64,000 bases of DNA from Novosphingobium sp. PhB57 (GTDB taxonomy: Bacteria > Pseudomonadota > Alphaproteobacteria > Sphingomonadales > Sphingomonadaceae): contig NZ_SMBO01000001.1 of NCBI RefSeq assembly GCF_004342985.1, forward strand, positions 310,001-374,000. The letters are read 5' to 3'. A model generated the notes under the pieces. The model saw only the letters and a list, made by a program, of their open reading frames with translations, had not been told where the DNA came from and searched no databases. This document shows, in pieces, positions 17,091 through 26,084 of this stretch. A program made the translations under genes and the position numbers. Each line of letters opens with the position of its first letter. Positions within the stretch are counted from its first letter, which is position 1.

Positions 17091-18353
17091 ATGACGAAAT
17101 TGAGCGGATCTGACGCGAAAAGCACCCTCTACTGCAGCTTCTGCGGCAAGTCGCAGCACGAAGTGCGCAAGCTGATCGCGGGACCCACGGTCTTCATCTG
17201 CGACGAATGCGTCGAGCTTTGCAACGACATCATTCGCGAAGAGACCAAGGCCGGGATCGCGGGCAAAAAGGACGGCGGCGTGCCGTCTCCCCGCGAAATC
17301 TGCGAGACGCTGAACGACTACGTGATCGGGCAGGAACGCGCGAAGCGTGTTCTGTCAGTGGCGGTGCACAACCACTACAAGCGGCTGAAGCACAGCGGCA
17401 AGCAGGGCGACGTGGAACTGTCCAAGTCGAACATCCTGCTCGTGGGTCCCACGGGTTCGGGCAAGACGCTGCTCGCGCAGACGCTCGCCAAGACCTTCGA
17501 CGTGCCGTTCACCATGGCCGACGCCACCACGCTGACCGAAGCCGGTTATGTGGGCGAGGACGTGGAGAACATCATCCTAAAGCTGCTCCAGGCTTCCGAC
17601 TACAATGTCGAGAAGGCGCAGCACGGCATCGTCTACATCGACGAAATCGACAAGATCAGCCGCAAGGCCGAGAACCCGTCGATCACGCGCGATGTTTCGG
17701 GCGAGGGCGTGCAGCAGGCGCTGCTCAAGCTGATGGAAGGCACGACCGCTTCGGTTCCGCCGCAGGGCGGCCGCAAGCACCCGCAGCAGGAATTCCTGCA
17801 GGTGGACACGACCAACATCCTGTTCATCTGCGGCGGTGCCTTTGCAGGTCTTGAGAAGATCATTGCCGACCGCCTTCAGAAGCGCTCGATCGGCTTCGGC
17901 GCGCATGTCGCCGATCCGGACAAGCGCCGCGTGGGCGAACTGCTCCAGAAGGCGGAGCCGGAAGATCTGCTCAAGTTCGGCCTGATCCCCGAGTTCGTCG
18001 GCCGTCTGCCGGTGATCGCGACCCTGAACGACCTCGACATCGAGGCGCTGGTCAAGATCCTGAAGGAGCCGCGCAACGCGCTGATCAAGCAGTATGCGAA
18101 GCTGTTCGACCTCGAAGACGTGGAACTGACGTTCACCGACGAGGCGCTCGAAGCGATTGCCCAGAAGGCCATCGACCGCAAGACCGGTGCACGCGGCCTG
18201 CGCTCGATCGTGGAAGGGCTGCTGCTCGACACCATGTTCGACCTGCCGACCGAAGGCGATATCGCCGAAGTCGTCGTCGACAAGGACGTGGTCGAAGGCC
18301 GCAAGGAACCGGTTCGCGTGCTCAAGGGCGACAAGGCCGAGGCCGCAGCCTGA
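17091..18353 (+). CDS. clpX: ATP-dependent Clp protease ATP-binding subunit ClpX
   Basis: A 420-residue AAA+ unfoldase that recognises and threads substrates into ClpP. The N-terminal zinc-binding domain has Cys15, Cys18, Cys37 and Cys40. The AAA+ module shows Walker A GPTGSGKT, Walker [10 protein letters not shown] and the sensor region; the pore loop (around GYVGEDVE) and the IGF-type ClpP-binding loop (SIGFGAHV) are visible. Length is standard. Ends in a strong hairpin terminator. The usual downstream neighbour lon is not in this position. Confidence 0.98.
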   Translation: MTKLSGSDAKSTLYCSFCGKSQHEVRKLIAGPTVFICDECVELCNDIIREETKAGIAGKKDGGVPSPREICETLNDYVIGQERAKRVLSVAVHNHYKRLKHSGKQGDVELSKSNILLVGPTGSGKTLLAQTLAKTFDVPFTMADATTLTEAGYVGEDVENIILKLLQASDYNVEKAQHGIVYIDEIDKISRKAENPSITRDVSGEGVQQALLKLMEGTTASVPPQGGRKHPQQEFLQVDTTNILFICGGAFAGLEKIIADRLQKRSIGFGAHVADPDKRRVGELLQKAEPEDLLKFGLIPEFVGRLPVIATLNDLDIEALVKILKEPRNALIKQYAKLFDLEDVELTFTDEALEAIAQKAIDRKTGARGLRSIVEGLLLDTMFDLPTEGDIAEVVVDKDVVEGRKEPVRVLKGDKAEAAA

Positions 18354-18376
18354 TCCCTGCGAAGCAGGTGCAGACG

Positions 18377-18412
18377 AAAAAGGCCCGTCCGGTTCTTCCG
18401 GGCGGGCCTTTT
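18377..18412 (+). terminator. terminator after clpX
   Basis: GGCCCGTCCGG (18382-18392) pairs with CCGGGCGGGCC (18398-18408) around TTCTT, flanked by an A-run on the left and TTTT on the right, so it could work in both directions. Confidence 0.85.
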
Positions 18413-18462
18413 CGTTGCCCGGAACGTGCCGGTCTGGTCTGACCATGCTCCGGTGTGGGGCG

Positions 18463-18719
18463 ATGACTCGCTACCTCTTCGTCTGCAGCCGCAACAAGTT
18501 GCAAGGGAACTCGCCCATAGGGCCGATGTGATCGTGGTCATGGAAAAGGTTCATTGGCGTAAAGTGCAGCAGACCTTCCGGTGCCATCTCAATCGGCAGC
18601 GCACGATCTGCCTCGACATTCCCGACCATTATGCCTTCATGGATCCCGACCTGGTCCTCTTGCTGGAAGCCAGGATGGCGCGCCATCTTTCTCACCTGTC
18701 GATGCATCACGACAAGTGA
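18463..18719 (+). pseudogene. remnant of a small tyrosine-phosphatase-like protein
   Basis: The frame from ATG 18463 reads MTRYLFVCSRNKL, the P-loop start of a ~110-residue low-molecular-weight phosphatase-like family, then goes off frame and stops at TGA after nine codons. A second frame, open to 18719, carries the expected C-terminal half (ADVIVVMEKVHWRKVQQTF, then CLDIPDHYAFMDPDLVLLLE). The middle of the protein, including the RSPTAE-type part of the P-loop and the SAG segment, is missing. This fits an internal deletion of roughly 30 codons plus a frameshift near 18501-18510. No activity is expected. Alternatively the second frame is translated from some other start as a truncated protein. 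Confidence 0.6.
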
Positions 18720-18756
18720 GGCTCGTAAGGACCGGGGCCGAAAGGCGGACCTGGGC

Positions 18757-19344
18757 TCAGTCCTCGCCCACGGGACGCGGCGGCCCCATCGTACCGCGGG
18801 CGCCTGGACCCATCCGTCCGCGCCGACCTTGCGGAACCGGATCGCCCTTCTTGATCGTGCGCAAGGCAACGCCGTCGCGGGTAATCGTCGTCGATTGGGC
18901 ATCCGTGACCTTGAGCAGCCAGCCCTTGTCGCTCTGCACCCAGGTGTCGCGTGAGAGCGACGTGGTGCCGAACGTATGCATTTCTCCGTCGCGCCCCTGG
19001 CGCTTGTCGCTGGCGACTTGCTGCTGGACCACCTCAACGGTCTTGCCGTTGACGGTCACCGACTGGATGATCGTTTTCGACGTGCGATCCGGATCGACGG
19101 GGATTTTCGCGAGCCCTGCGATCAGTTCGTCCGCGCTCATCTTGTTCTCGCCCAGGTCCGTGCGCACGAAATCGCCGGCGAGCAGGGGCTTGATGCGGTC
19201 TGCCTCGCGGCTGTCCATCGCGGCGCGAAGCTGCTCGTAGCGAGCCTCGATATCGCTCCTGGTGTCGGCCTGGGCCAGTCCCGGGACGAAGGCCCAGCCG
19301 AGGGCCAGGGAGAGCAGGAGGCGGGTAGAGGGTTTGCGGGTCAT
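18757..19344 (-). CDS. secreted SnoaL/DUF4440-like protein
   Basis: A 195-residue exported protein. The signal peptide (RLLLSLALGWAFVPGLAQA) fixes the start at ATG 19344. The mature part, starting DTRSDIEARYEQLRAAMDSR, followed by LLAGDFVRTDLG and a series of beta-strands, fits the NTF2-like fold (SnoaL/DUF4440). No catalytic residues can be assigned. The C-terminus is a Gly/Pro/Arg-rich tail (GRRGRMGPGARGTMGPPRP). Divergent from the VOC gene. Function unknown. Confidence 0.75.
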   Translation of the reverse strand: MTRKPSTRLLLSLALGWAFVPGLAQADTRSDIEARYEQLRAAMDSREADRIKPLLAGDFVRTDLGENKMSADELIAGLAKIPVDPDRTSKTIIQSVTVNGKTVEVVQQQVASDKRQGRDGEMHTFGTTSLSRDTWVQSDKGWLLKVTDAQSTTITRDGVALRTIKKGDPVPQGRRGRMGPGARGTMGPPRPVGED

Positions 19345-19525
19345 GTCGATCGTGTCCCCATGTCGCGGGTGGAGCAGTGGCTGGTGCAAAGTCCTAGCGG
19401 CAGGCTGCGATGCCGCAATCACGATATTGTACCCGATTGTCGCGCTCATGCTTGGCAGTTCGGCGCGCCTTGCCCACGCTGCGGCCCGACGGGCAGTCGG
19501 ATCGACGCCGGGCAGGGGAGAGCAC

Positions 19526-20383
19526 ATGGGCGGACCTATCGCCGTTTCGCGGATCATCCACACGATCCATGCCACCACCGATATTCATCGCAGCCGCGCG
19601 CTCTATCAGGATGCGCTGGGCGGGCTGGTTTTCGCCGAGAACTTCTTCCCCGCCGAAGATCGCGATGCGGCGCTGCTCTATGTGACCGATCATATGGTCG
19701 AGCCGATGGCGGCCCGTCATCCTGAGGACCTGACGAAGCCTTTTGCACGCCAGGCCGCGCGGATCGGCCAGGGCTTTCACTCGTTCGAGATCAAGGTGGC
19801 GGACGGAAAGGCGGCCAGCGCGGCCTTCCGCGAGGCGGGCTGCACGGTCGCCAGCGACTATGGGGTGTTCTTCTTCGTCCGGCCCGAATCGACCGGCGGC
19901 GTCCTGCTGGAAGTCTGCGAGCTGCCGATGCCCAACGATCCGTGGGAGCGGGGCAACTGGGATCCCAGGGTCGGAGCCGGGCACCCCTGCCGGGTCACGG
20001 GCCTCGATCATATCGCCTGTGTCACGCGCGACATGGCTGGGGCTCTGCGGTTCTTTACCGAAGTGGTGGACGGCGAAGTCCTCAGCGACGAACGCATCGT
20101 ATCGCCGCAAACGGCGCGCCGCGTGCTCTTGCGGCTGGGCGATACGCAAGTGGCGTTCCTGGAACCTGAGGAACCCGAGGCCGGGGCATTCGGGGCTTTT
20201 CTCGCGAAGGCGCGGAACGGCATTTATGCGCTCGTCTGGAAAGTGGACGATCTTGCGCAGGCCCAGGCGCACTTCGCCGGAAAGCTGAAATTCCGCGTGG
20301 GCCAGGCCCATTGCGTGCCCGCAGGCCTGGCAATCGAGCCGGACGACTTCCAGGGCGCCCGGCACGAGTTCTCCGAGGCCTAG
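19526..20383 (+). CDS. VOC family protein with two glyoxalase-like domains
   Basis: A 285-residue protein from ATG 19526 (AGGGGAG upstream). Two vicinal-oxygen-chelate modules can be seen: one opening IIHTIHATTDIHRSRALYQD and one opening LDHIACVTRDMAGALRFFTE, each with the usual beta-alpha-beta pattern and His/Glu residues that could bind metal. This covers extradiol dioxygenases, glyoxalases and epimerases, so the reaction cannot be named. Its TAG stop overlaps the stop of the convergent CDF gene in a shared CTAG. Confidence 0.85.
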   Translation: MGGPIAVSRIIHTIHATTDIHRSRALYQDALGGLVFAENFFPAEDRDAALLYVTDHMVEPMAARHPEDLTKPFARQAARIGQGFHSFEIKVADGKAASAAFREAGCTVASDYGVFFFVRPESTGGVLLEVCELPMPNDPWERGNWDPRVGAGHPCRVTGLDHIACVTRDMAGALRFFTEVVDGEVLSDERIVSPQTARRVLLRLGDTQVAFLEPEEPEAGAFGAFLAKARNGIYALVWKVDDLAQAQAHFAGKLKFRVGQAHCVPAGLAIEPDDFQGARHEFSEA

Positions 20384-21372
20384 ACGACGGTTTCGCTTTC
20401 CAGGGCGCAGGGCGATTCGGCATCCGTTTCGATCTGCACGGTCGGGTGGCCGATGCCGAAGCGATGCTCGAGGTCGTGGGCCAGGGTGTGAAGGAAGGCA
20501 TCGCCGCGTTCGGCGCCGGGCATGACGAGATGGGCGGTGAGCGCCGTTTCGGTGGTGCTCATCGGCCAGATGTGAAGGTCGTGCACGCGGGTGACGCCCG
20601 GCAGCGCGGCCAGGAACTGGCGGACGGCGGCGATGTCGATGCTCTCGGGCACGCCCATCATGCCCATGCGCAGCGATTCGCGCAGCAGGCCCCAGCTGGA
20701 CCAGGCGATGACGGCGGTAATCACCAGCGAGGCGATCGGATCGACCACTTGCCAGCCCGTGAACATGATGACGATGCCCGCGATCACCACCCCGGCCGAG
20801 ACTGCCGCGTCGGCCATGAGATGCACGAAGGCCGCGCGCAAGTTGAGGTCGGACTTGCTCCCCTTGGCGAAGAGCAGCGCCGACAGCGCGTTCACCGCGA
20901 TGCCGAGGGCCGCGACGACGATCATGGTGGTTCCGGCCACCGGCGCCGGTTCCGTGAAGCGCCGGATCGTCTCCACCAGGATCGCCCCGATCGCCACCCA
21001 TAGCAAAGCGGCATTGGCGATGGCGGCGAGGATCGAGGAACTCTTGAGGCCGTAACTGAAGCGCTCCGAGGGAGGACGCGCCGCGAGCACGCTGGCAGCC
21101 CAGGCGAGGAGCAGCGAAAGCACGTCGGAAAGGTTGTGTCCGGCATCCGCCAGAAGCGCCATCGAGCCACTGAAGAAGCCCGCCGCGCCCTCGGCAATGA
21201 CGAAGGCGACGTTCAGTCCTACCGCAACTGCGAATGCCTTGCCCACGTCGCCAGGAGCGGGCGGACCATGGTGATGATGCCCGTGACCGTGTGCATGTCC
21301 GTGACCATGCGAATGGCCATGACCATGCCCCTTATCGGCCTGATCGTGATGATGCTGATGTGCGACGCCCAT
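20380..21372 (-). CDS. cation diffusion facilitator (CDF) metal exporter
   Basis: A 330-residue inner-membrane protein. After MGVAHQHHHD comes a very His-rich cytoplasmic stretch (GHGHGHSHGHGHAHGHGHHH), then six transmembrane helices. Zinc-site motifs are in TM2 (LLADAGHNLSD) and TM5 (HLMADAAVSAG); the C-terminal cytoplasmic domain has VHDLHIWPMS and HLV. This is the pattern of ZitB/CzcD-type proton-coupled Zn(II)/Co(II)/Cd(II) exporters. ATG 21372 is preferred, though its ribosome-binding site is weak; upstream in-frame starts exist to 21477. Confidence 0.93.
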   Translation of the reverse strand: MGVAHQHHHDQADKGHGHGHSHGHGHAHGHGHHHHGPPAPGDVGKAFAVAVGLNVAFVIAEGAAGFFSGSMALLADAGHNLSDVLSLLLAWAASVLAARPPSERFSYGLKSSSILAAIANAALLWVAIGAILVETIRRFTEPAPVAGTTMIVVAALGIAVNALSALLFAKGSKSDLNLRAAFVHLMADAAVSAGVVIAGIVIMFTGWQVVDPIASLVITAVIAWSSWGLLRESLRMGMMGVPESIDIAAVRQFLAALPGVTRVHDLHIWPMSTTETALTAHLVMPGAERGDAFLHTLAHDLEHRFGIGHPTVQIETDAESPCALESETVV

Positions 21373-21717
21373 GACAATTTCATCGCATGCGCCGGACCTT
21401 AACAGCAAGCTATGACGTATCATCACATGCCGAAACGCAATTGGGGCGCCGAACATGGATGCCGCGCCGCGTGACATTTATGCCGCACCAAAGATTGTCA
21501 TATTGGCGCATAAAACACGGAATTATCAGGAAAAACAGGTGATCTCTGCAATCGAACGCAATTTGAGTCAGAAAATTGCGCAACAAAGATCGGAAATGAA
21601 TCCCGTGCGTCAGAAGATTGTCATATTGCGCTGCTCTTAGCAGCCGCAGCAAATTTTGCGGCAGGGCAACTCTTCCGCATTTGGCGAAAACACTCTGAAG
21701 GTTTCCAGGGGGCTAAG
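21373..21717 (+). promoter_or_regulatory. intergenic promoter region with a 15-bp direct repeat
   Basis: No convincing gene. The stretch is noticeably richer in A+T than its surroundings. AAGATTGTCATATTG occurs identically at 21491-21505 and 21614-21628. Downstream are a small hairpin GCTGCT-CTT-AGCAGC (21629-21643) and a CCGCA...TGCGG inverted pair. The repeats lie upstream of the TonB receptor and may be operator sites for it. Confidence 0.5.
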
Positions 21718-24270
21718 ATGAAGTTTCAATCCATTCTCTCCACCGCGACCAGCTCGCTCGCCGTCGGCGCAGCGTTCCTCGCCGTTCCCGCTTTCGCACA
21801 GTCGACCGGTTCGGTAGACTTCGAAGAAGGCACCATTGTCGTTACCGGCCAGACCCAGAACGGCGTCGCCGGCGTCAAGCTGCCGAACACTTCGAAGGCC
21901 AAGCAGGTCCTGACGCAGGAAGTGATCCAGGCGCAGGTTCCCGGTCAGACGATCAACGACACCATCAATCTGATGCCGGGTGTCAGCTTCCAGAACAACG
22001 ACGCCTTCGGTTCGTCGGGCGGTACGCTGACCATTCGCGGCTTCGACGATTCGCGCATCTCGCAGACCGTCGACGGTATCCCGCTGAACGACACGGGCGG
22101 CTACGCGCTCTATTCGAACCAGCAGATCGATCCGGAAATCATCGAGCAGGTCAACGTCAACCTCGGCACCACCGATGTCGACTCGCCGACCGCCGCTGCT
22201 TCGGGTTCGACCGTCAACATCCGTACGCGTAATCCGTTCGACGACTTCGGCGTGCGCTTCCTGGGTTCGGCTGGTGACTTCGGCTTCTTCCGCATGTTCG
22301 GCGAAATCGATACCGGCGTTCTGAACTCGAGCGGAACCAAGGCGTTCTTCTCGGCCTCGAAGGCGGTCAACAACACCGTGTACGGTGGCATCGGCCAGAT
22401 CGACAAGATGCAGCTCAACGGCAAGATCTATCAGCCGCTGGGCGATAACGGCGACTTCATCTCGGTTGCAGGTCATTGGAACCGCAACCGCAACAACTTC
22501 TTCGGTTCGACCCCTCTGCGCCTCGATCCCACACGGACGGTGGGTCCGGACTCGGCTACGAACCGCTTCCCGCTGACCAAGGAAGAGCGCTTCTACAAGA
22601 TCGCCGAATGCCAGATCCCGGCAGGCGTCACCGGTGTGGCGGATGCCGCCAGCAGCTGCGGTTCGCTCTACGACTATCGCTTTAACCCGTCGAACACGGG
22701 CAACATCCGCATCAACTCGCGCTTCACGCTCACCGACAAGCTGACGCTGAACGTCGATCCGAGCATCCAGTATACGAAGGCCAACGGTGGCGGCACTGTC
22801 GTCGCCAACGAAGGTGGCTACACGCAGTCCGCTACGGCTGCCCAGATCGCCGCAGGAACCAAGTTCCCCATCACGACCCCCATTTCGGGTTACATCGGTG
22901 GCGCTCCGTACTTCGGCGGCGTCGACCTGAACGGCGACGGCGACACCCGCGACAAGGTTCGCATCCTTGCACCGAGCAACACCGAGACCTGGCGCATCGG
23001 CGTCATCGCGTCGCTGCGCTATGACATCAACGACTTCAACCGTGTCCGCGTCGCCTACTCGTACGACCGCGGCCGTCACCGTCAGACCGGCGAAACCAGC
23101 CTCCTGAAGTCGAACGGTTTCGGTTCGGACGTGTTCTCGAACAATGCCCTGGTCGATGCGGACGGCAACGTGCTTCAGAAGCGCGATCGCCTTTCCTACG
23201 CGATCCTGCATCAGGTTTCGGGTGAGTACTCGGGCGACTACATGAACGATCGTGTTCACTTGAACGTCGGCATCCGTGCGCCCTTCTTCAAGCGTAACCT
23301 GACCAACTACTGCCTTGCCACCAGCTCGGGCGGCTTCGTCGACTGCTTCACTTCGAACAGTGCCGACCAGGCCACTTATGCTGCAGCCAACCCCACCTAC
23401 AAGCTGCCGCAGCAGCGTATCCTGAACTACAGCAAGGTTCTGCCGACTGCCGGTGTCGTGTTCGATGCCACCGACAACGCCAGCCTGTTCTTCAACTACT
23501 CGAAGGGCCTGCAGGTCCCGGGTACGGATAACCTGTATCAGTCGTTCTGGTACGCTCGTGACCAGGACGCGGCAAACCCCGTCCCGGAAACCACCGACAA
23601 CTTCGACCTTGGCGTCCGCTACACCTCGGGCATCATCCAGGCATCGCTGACCGGCTGGTACACGCGCTACACCAACCGTCTGGCTTCGGCTTATGACCGT
23701 GACCTCGACGTCACGATCTACCGTAACCTTGGTCGCGTCGATAAGTACGGTATCGACGGTAGCTTCGCCGTTCGCCCGATCCCCGAGTTCTCGCTCTACG
23801 TCTTCGGTTCGTACCTGAAGTCGAAGATCAAGGAAGACGTCGAAACAGGCGTGAACGCTGCTGGCGATCCGATCTTTGCTGCCACCAAGGGCAAGCGCGA
23901 AGCCGGCGCACCGGTCTACACCCTTGGTACCCGCGCCAGCGGCAACCTCGGTCCGGTCGAGTTGGGCGTGCAGGTCAAGCGTACCGGTCCGCGCTACGTG
24001 AACGACCAGAACCTGCCGATCGTGATCAGCGGCGCGCAGGTCTATGCCAAGAAGACCCCGGCCTACACCCTCGTCGACCTCGACGCGAAGGTGAAGCTGG
24101 ACTTCATCGGTCTGGGCGATCGCACCTTCCTGCAGCTCAACGTCGTCAACCTGTTCGACAAGCTTTATGTCGGTGGTTTCGACGGTGCAGGTACCTCGCA
24201 GACCAACGTGCCGAACGCCTTCATCGGCACCCCGCGCACGTTCATCGGTTCGGTCAGCTTCGGCTTCTAA
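21718..24270 (+). CDS. TonB-dependent outer-membrane receptor
   Basis: An 850-residue outer-membrane transporter. Signal peptide ending VPAFAQ; TonB-box-like EGTIVVTG; plug domain (DTINLMPGVSFQNNDAFGSS, then LTIRGFDDSRISQTVDGIPL, GSTVNIRTRNPF); 22-strand barrel ending in aromatic SVSFGF. Cysteine pairs occur in two barrel loops (ECQIP...SSCGS and YCLATSSGGFVDC), and one loop carries an Asp-rich DLNGDGDTRD motif that looks calcium-binding. Ligand unknown. Codon choice is markedly C-ending (TTC, AAC), suggesting high expression. A single-gene unit with its own terminator. Confidence 0.93.
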   Translation: MKFQSILSTATSSLAVGAAFLAVPAFAQSTGSVDFEEGTIVVTGQTQNGVAGVKLPNTSKAKQVLTQEVIQAQVPGQTINDTINLMPGVSFQNNDAFGSSGGTLTIRGFDDSRISQTVDGIPLNDTGGYALYSNQQIDPEIIEQVNVNLGTTDVDSPTAAASGSTVNIRTRNPFDDFGVRFLGSAGDFGFFRMFGEIDTGVLNSSGTKAFFSASKAVNNTVYGGIGQIDKMQLNGKIYQPLGDNGDFISVAGHWNRNRNNFFGSTPLRLDPTRTVGPDSATNRFPLTKEERFYKIAECQIPAGVTGVADAASSCGSLYDYRFNPSNTGNIRINSRFTLTDKLTLNVDPSIQYTKANGGGTVVANEGGYTQSATAAQIAAGTKFPITTPISGYIGGAPYFGGVDLNGDGDTRDKVRILAPSNTETWRIGVIASLRYDINDFNRVRVAYSYDRGRHRQTGETSLLKSNGFGSDVFSNNALVDADGNVLQKRDRLSYAILHQVSGEYSGDYMNDRVHLNVGIRAPFFKRNLTNYCLATSSGGFVDCFTSNSADQATYAAANPTYKLPQQRILNYSKVLPTAGVVFDATDNASLFFNYSKGLQVPGTDNLYQSFWYARDQDAANPVPETTDNFDLGVRYTSGIIQASLTGWYTRYTNRLASAYDRDLDVTIYRNLGRVDKYGIDGSFAVRPIPEFSLYVFGSYLKSKIKEDVETGVNAAGDPIFAATKGKREAGAPVYTLGTRASGNLGPVELGVQVKRTGPRYVNDQNLPIVISGAQVYAKKTPAYTLVDLDAKVKLDFIGLGDRTFLQLNVVNLFDKLYVGGFDGAGTSQTNVPNAFIGTPRTFIGSVSFGF

Positions 24271-24295
24271 GACCGCTTCCGAATTCGGAACAAGG

Positions 24296-24330
24296 AAGGG
24301 AGGAAGCGTCAGCTTCCTCCCTTTTCTTTT
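24296..24330 (+). terminator. intrinsic terminator of the TonB receptor gene
   Basis: AAGGGAGGAAGC and GCTTCCTCCCTT form a perfect 12-bp stem around GTCA, followed by TTCTTTT. Confidence 0.92.
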
Positions 24331-24380
24331 GTCCGCTCGACACGCGATGGTATTCTTCGTTCGCTTCACGGAGAGGATAC

Positions 24381-24791
24381 ATGAGCGAGGAAAAGGCGGA
24401 GCAATCCGCGTCGCAGCAGATCGATGCCCGCATCGCGGAGCTGGGCGATTGGCGGGGGGCTCTGTTGGCTCGGCTGCGTGAGGTTGTCCTGGCGGCCGAT
24501 GCCGGTGTTGCCGAAGACTGGAAATGGCGGGGGGTGCCGGTCTGGTATTGCGGCGGCATGATCTGCACCGGGGAAACCTACAAGGCAGCGGTGAAGATGA
24601 CGTTCGCCAAGGGCGCCGCGCTCGACGATCCGGCGGGGCTCTTCAATGCCAGCCTCGACGGCAACCAGCGCCGGGCCATCGATTTCCATGAAGGCGACAC
24701 GGTAGACGAGCCTGCGCTGACGGCGCTGGTCCGCAGCGCCATAGCGCTCAATCTGGCGAAGAAGCCTACGCGGTCGAAGACACCCCGCTAG
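24381..24791 (+). CDS. DUF1801 domain protein
   Basis: A 136-residue cytoplasmic protein from ATG 24381 (AGAGGA upstream). The core (LREVVLAADAGVAEDWKWRG, then VWYCGGMICTGETYKAAVKM) is the small YdhG/DUF1801 fold, whose members include PF08818-type proteins of unknown biochemical role. Its C-terminus is basic (KKPTRSKTPR). It stands alone, convergent with mtgA. Confidence 0.8.
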   Translation: MSEEKAEQSASQQIDARIAELGDWRGALLARLREVVLAADAGVAEDWKWRGVPVWYCGGMICTGETYKAAVKMTFAKGAALDDPAGLFNASLDGNQRRAIDFHEGDTVDEPALTALVRSAIALNLAKKPTRSKTPR

Positions 24792-24803
24792 GAGCGAGGG
24801 GCC

Positions 24804-25472
24804 TCAGTCGTAGACGCAGGCATCGAGGCCCTGGGTCTTCACCGTGCCGATGCGGGCGGCGATGGTGTTGCCATAGCGCCGGGTGAAGCCGGAGGGGCTC
24901 TTCACGCTTCGGGTCTTGGGGCTGGGCAGGGCAGCGGCCATGCGGCCGGCCTCCGTGGTCGTGAGGTTCGAGGCAGACTTGCCCCAGTAGCGCTGTGCCC
25001 CGGCTTCGACGCCGTAAGTGCCGATGCCCGTTTCCGCGACGTTGAGATAGATCTCCATGATCCGCCGCTTGTCCCACAGGTTCTCGATCAGGAACGTGAA
25101 CCAGACTTCCAGACCCTTGCGCAGATAGCGCGTCCAGCCATCGCCCTGCCAGAGGAAGACGTTCTTGGCCGTCTGCTGGCTGATCGTCGATCCGCCGCGC
25201 AGGCGGCCGCCGGCGGCATTGCGCTCGAAGGCCTTTTCGATGGCGTTGGTATCGAAGCCGTTGTGCGTGCAGAACTTGCCATCCTCGGCGGCGATGGCGC
25301 CGGCGACCATGTTGCGGTCGATCCGGCTGAGCGGCTGCCAGTCCTTGGTGATGCCGTTGCCGTCCACCAGCATCGTCACCGTCACGGGCGGCGGAACGAA
25401 GCGGTAGAGCAGGGTCAGCCCCACGCTGATCGCAACGAACCAGAACACGATCTTGGCAAGGATGCGCAGCAA
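24804..25472 (-). CDS. mtgA: monofunctional biosynthetic peptidoglycan transglycosylase
   Basis: A ~222-residue membrane-anchored GT51 enzyme that polymerises lipid II. One N-terminal transmembrane helix (ILAKIVFWFVAISVGLTLLY) is followed by the GT51 motifs AEDGKFCTHNGFD (catalytic Glu) and RGGSTISQQTAKN, then RKGLEVWFTFLIE and EIYLNVAETG. The frame has no ATG or GTG at a sensible place; the TTG at 25472 is the best start and gives the normal family length. Reading further upstream would run into the HxlR gene. Confidence 0.88.
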   Translation of the reverse strand: MLRILAKIVFWFVAISVGLTLLYRFVPPPVTVTMLVDGNGITKDWQPLSRIDRNMVAGAIAAEDGKFCTHNGFDTNAIEKAFERNAAGGRLRGGSTISQQTAKNVFLWQGDGWTRYLRKGLEVWFTFLIENLWDKRRIMEIYLNVAETGIGTYGVEAGAQRYWGKSASNLTTTEAGRMAAALPSPKTRSVKSPSGFTRRYGNTIAARIGTVKTQGLDACVYD

Positions 25473-25602
25473 AGGAAGGGAGCCCCATATGACCGGCGCG
25501 CGGGAATGCCGCCGTCCGGGGCCATGCCTAGCGATATCGCGCGCGGCGGAAAAGGTGCCTGCGCTCGGGTTCCCCCGGCGAGATGCGGATCGTGATCGGG
25601 AT

Positions 25603-25983
25603 TCAGTCGCGCGCGTCGAAATCGGCGCGGGCGTCGGCCACCGTTTGCAGATTGGCTTCGGCCCAGAGCCAGACGCTGCAGAACGCCTCTCCCAGGCCAT
25701 GACCCAGCGGGGTCAGCCGGTAATCGACGTGAGGGGGGATGACGGGATGAACCGTGCGATGGACGAAACCGTCCCGCTCCATTTGCCGCAGTGTCTGCGT
25801 GAGCATCTTCTGGCTGATGCCCGGCACGGCGCGGGCAAGGGCGCTGAAGCGGGTTTTGCCGTTTTCTTCCAGCGCTTCCAGCACCAGGAGCGTCCACTTG
25901 TCTGCCACGCGGCCGATCAGCTCATTGACGAGCGCATCGACGCCCGGCACGGTCGAATAGCTGGTGATCGGCGGATTTTCCAT
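25603..25983 (-). CDS. HxlR-family transcriptional regulator
   Basis: A 126-residue winged-helix regulator. ALVNELIGRVADKWTLLVLE and TRFSALARAVPGISQKMLTQ, then LRQMERDGFVHR are the HxlR signature. It is divergent from an SDR oxidoreductase with a 101-base gap, the usual arrangement for an HxlR repressor and the reductase it controls. Inducer unknown; there is no cysteine in the redox-sensing N-terminal position. Confidence 0.92.
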   Translation of the reverse strand: MENPPITSYSTVPGVDALVNELIGRVADKWTLLVLEALEENGKTRFSALARAVPGISQKMLTQTLRQMERDGFVHRTVHPVIPPHVDYRLTPLGHGLGEAFCSVWLWAEANLQTVADARADFDARD

Positions 25984-26084
25984 TTCTTACCCTTGGGTGG
26001 CTACAGCACTTTCAGGTGCCTACTTTCCAAAAGAGAGTATAGATCTACATTCCGCTTCGCAATCTTTCTCACAGGAGCGTTCCC

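Noticed and set aside
21491..21512. Pho box upstream of the TonB receptor
   Set aside because: Only one half resembles TGTCAT; the second half-site is too divergent to claim PhoB control.
21637..24369. 910-codon minus-strand open frame opposite the TonB receptor
   Set aside because: Antisense shadow of a biased plus-strand gene; the plus strand has signal peptide, plug, barrel and terminator.
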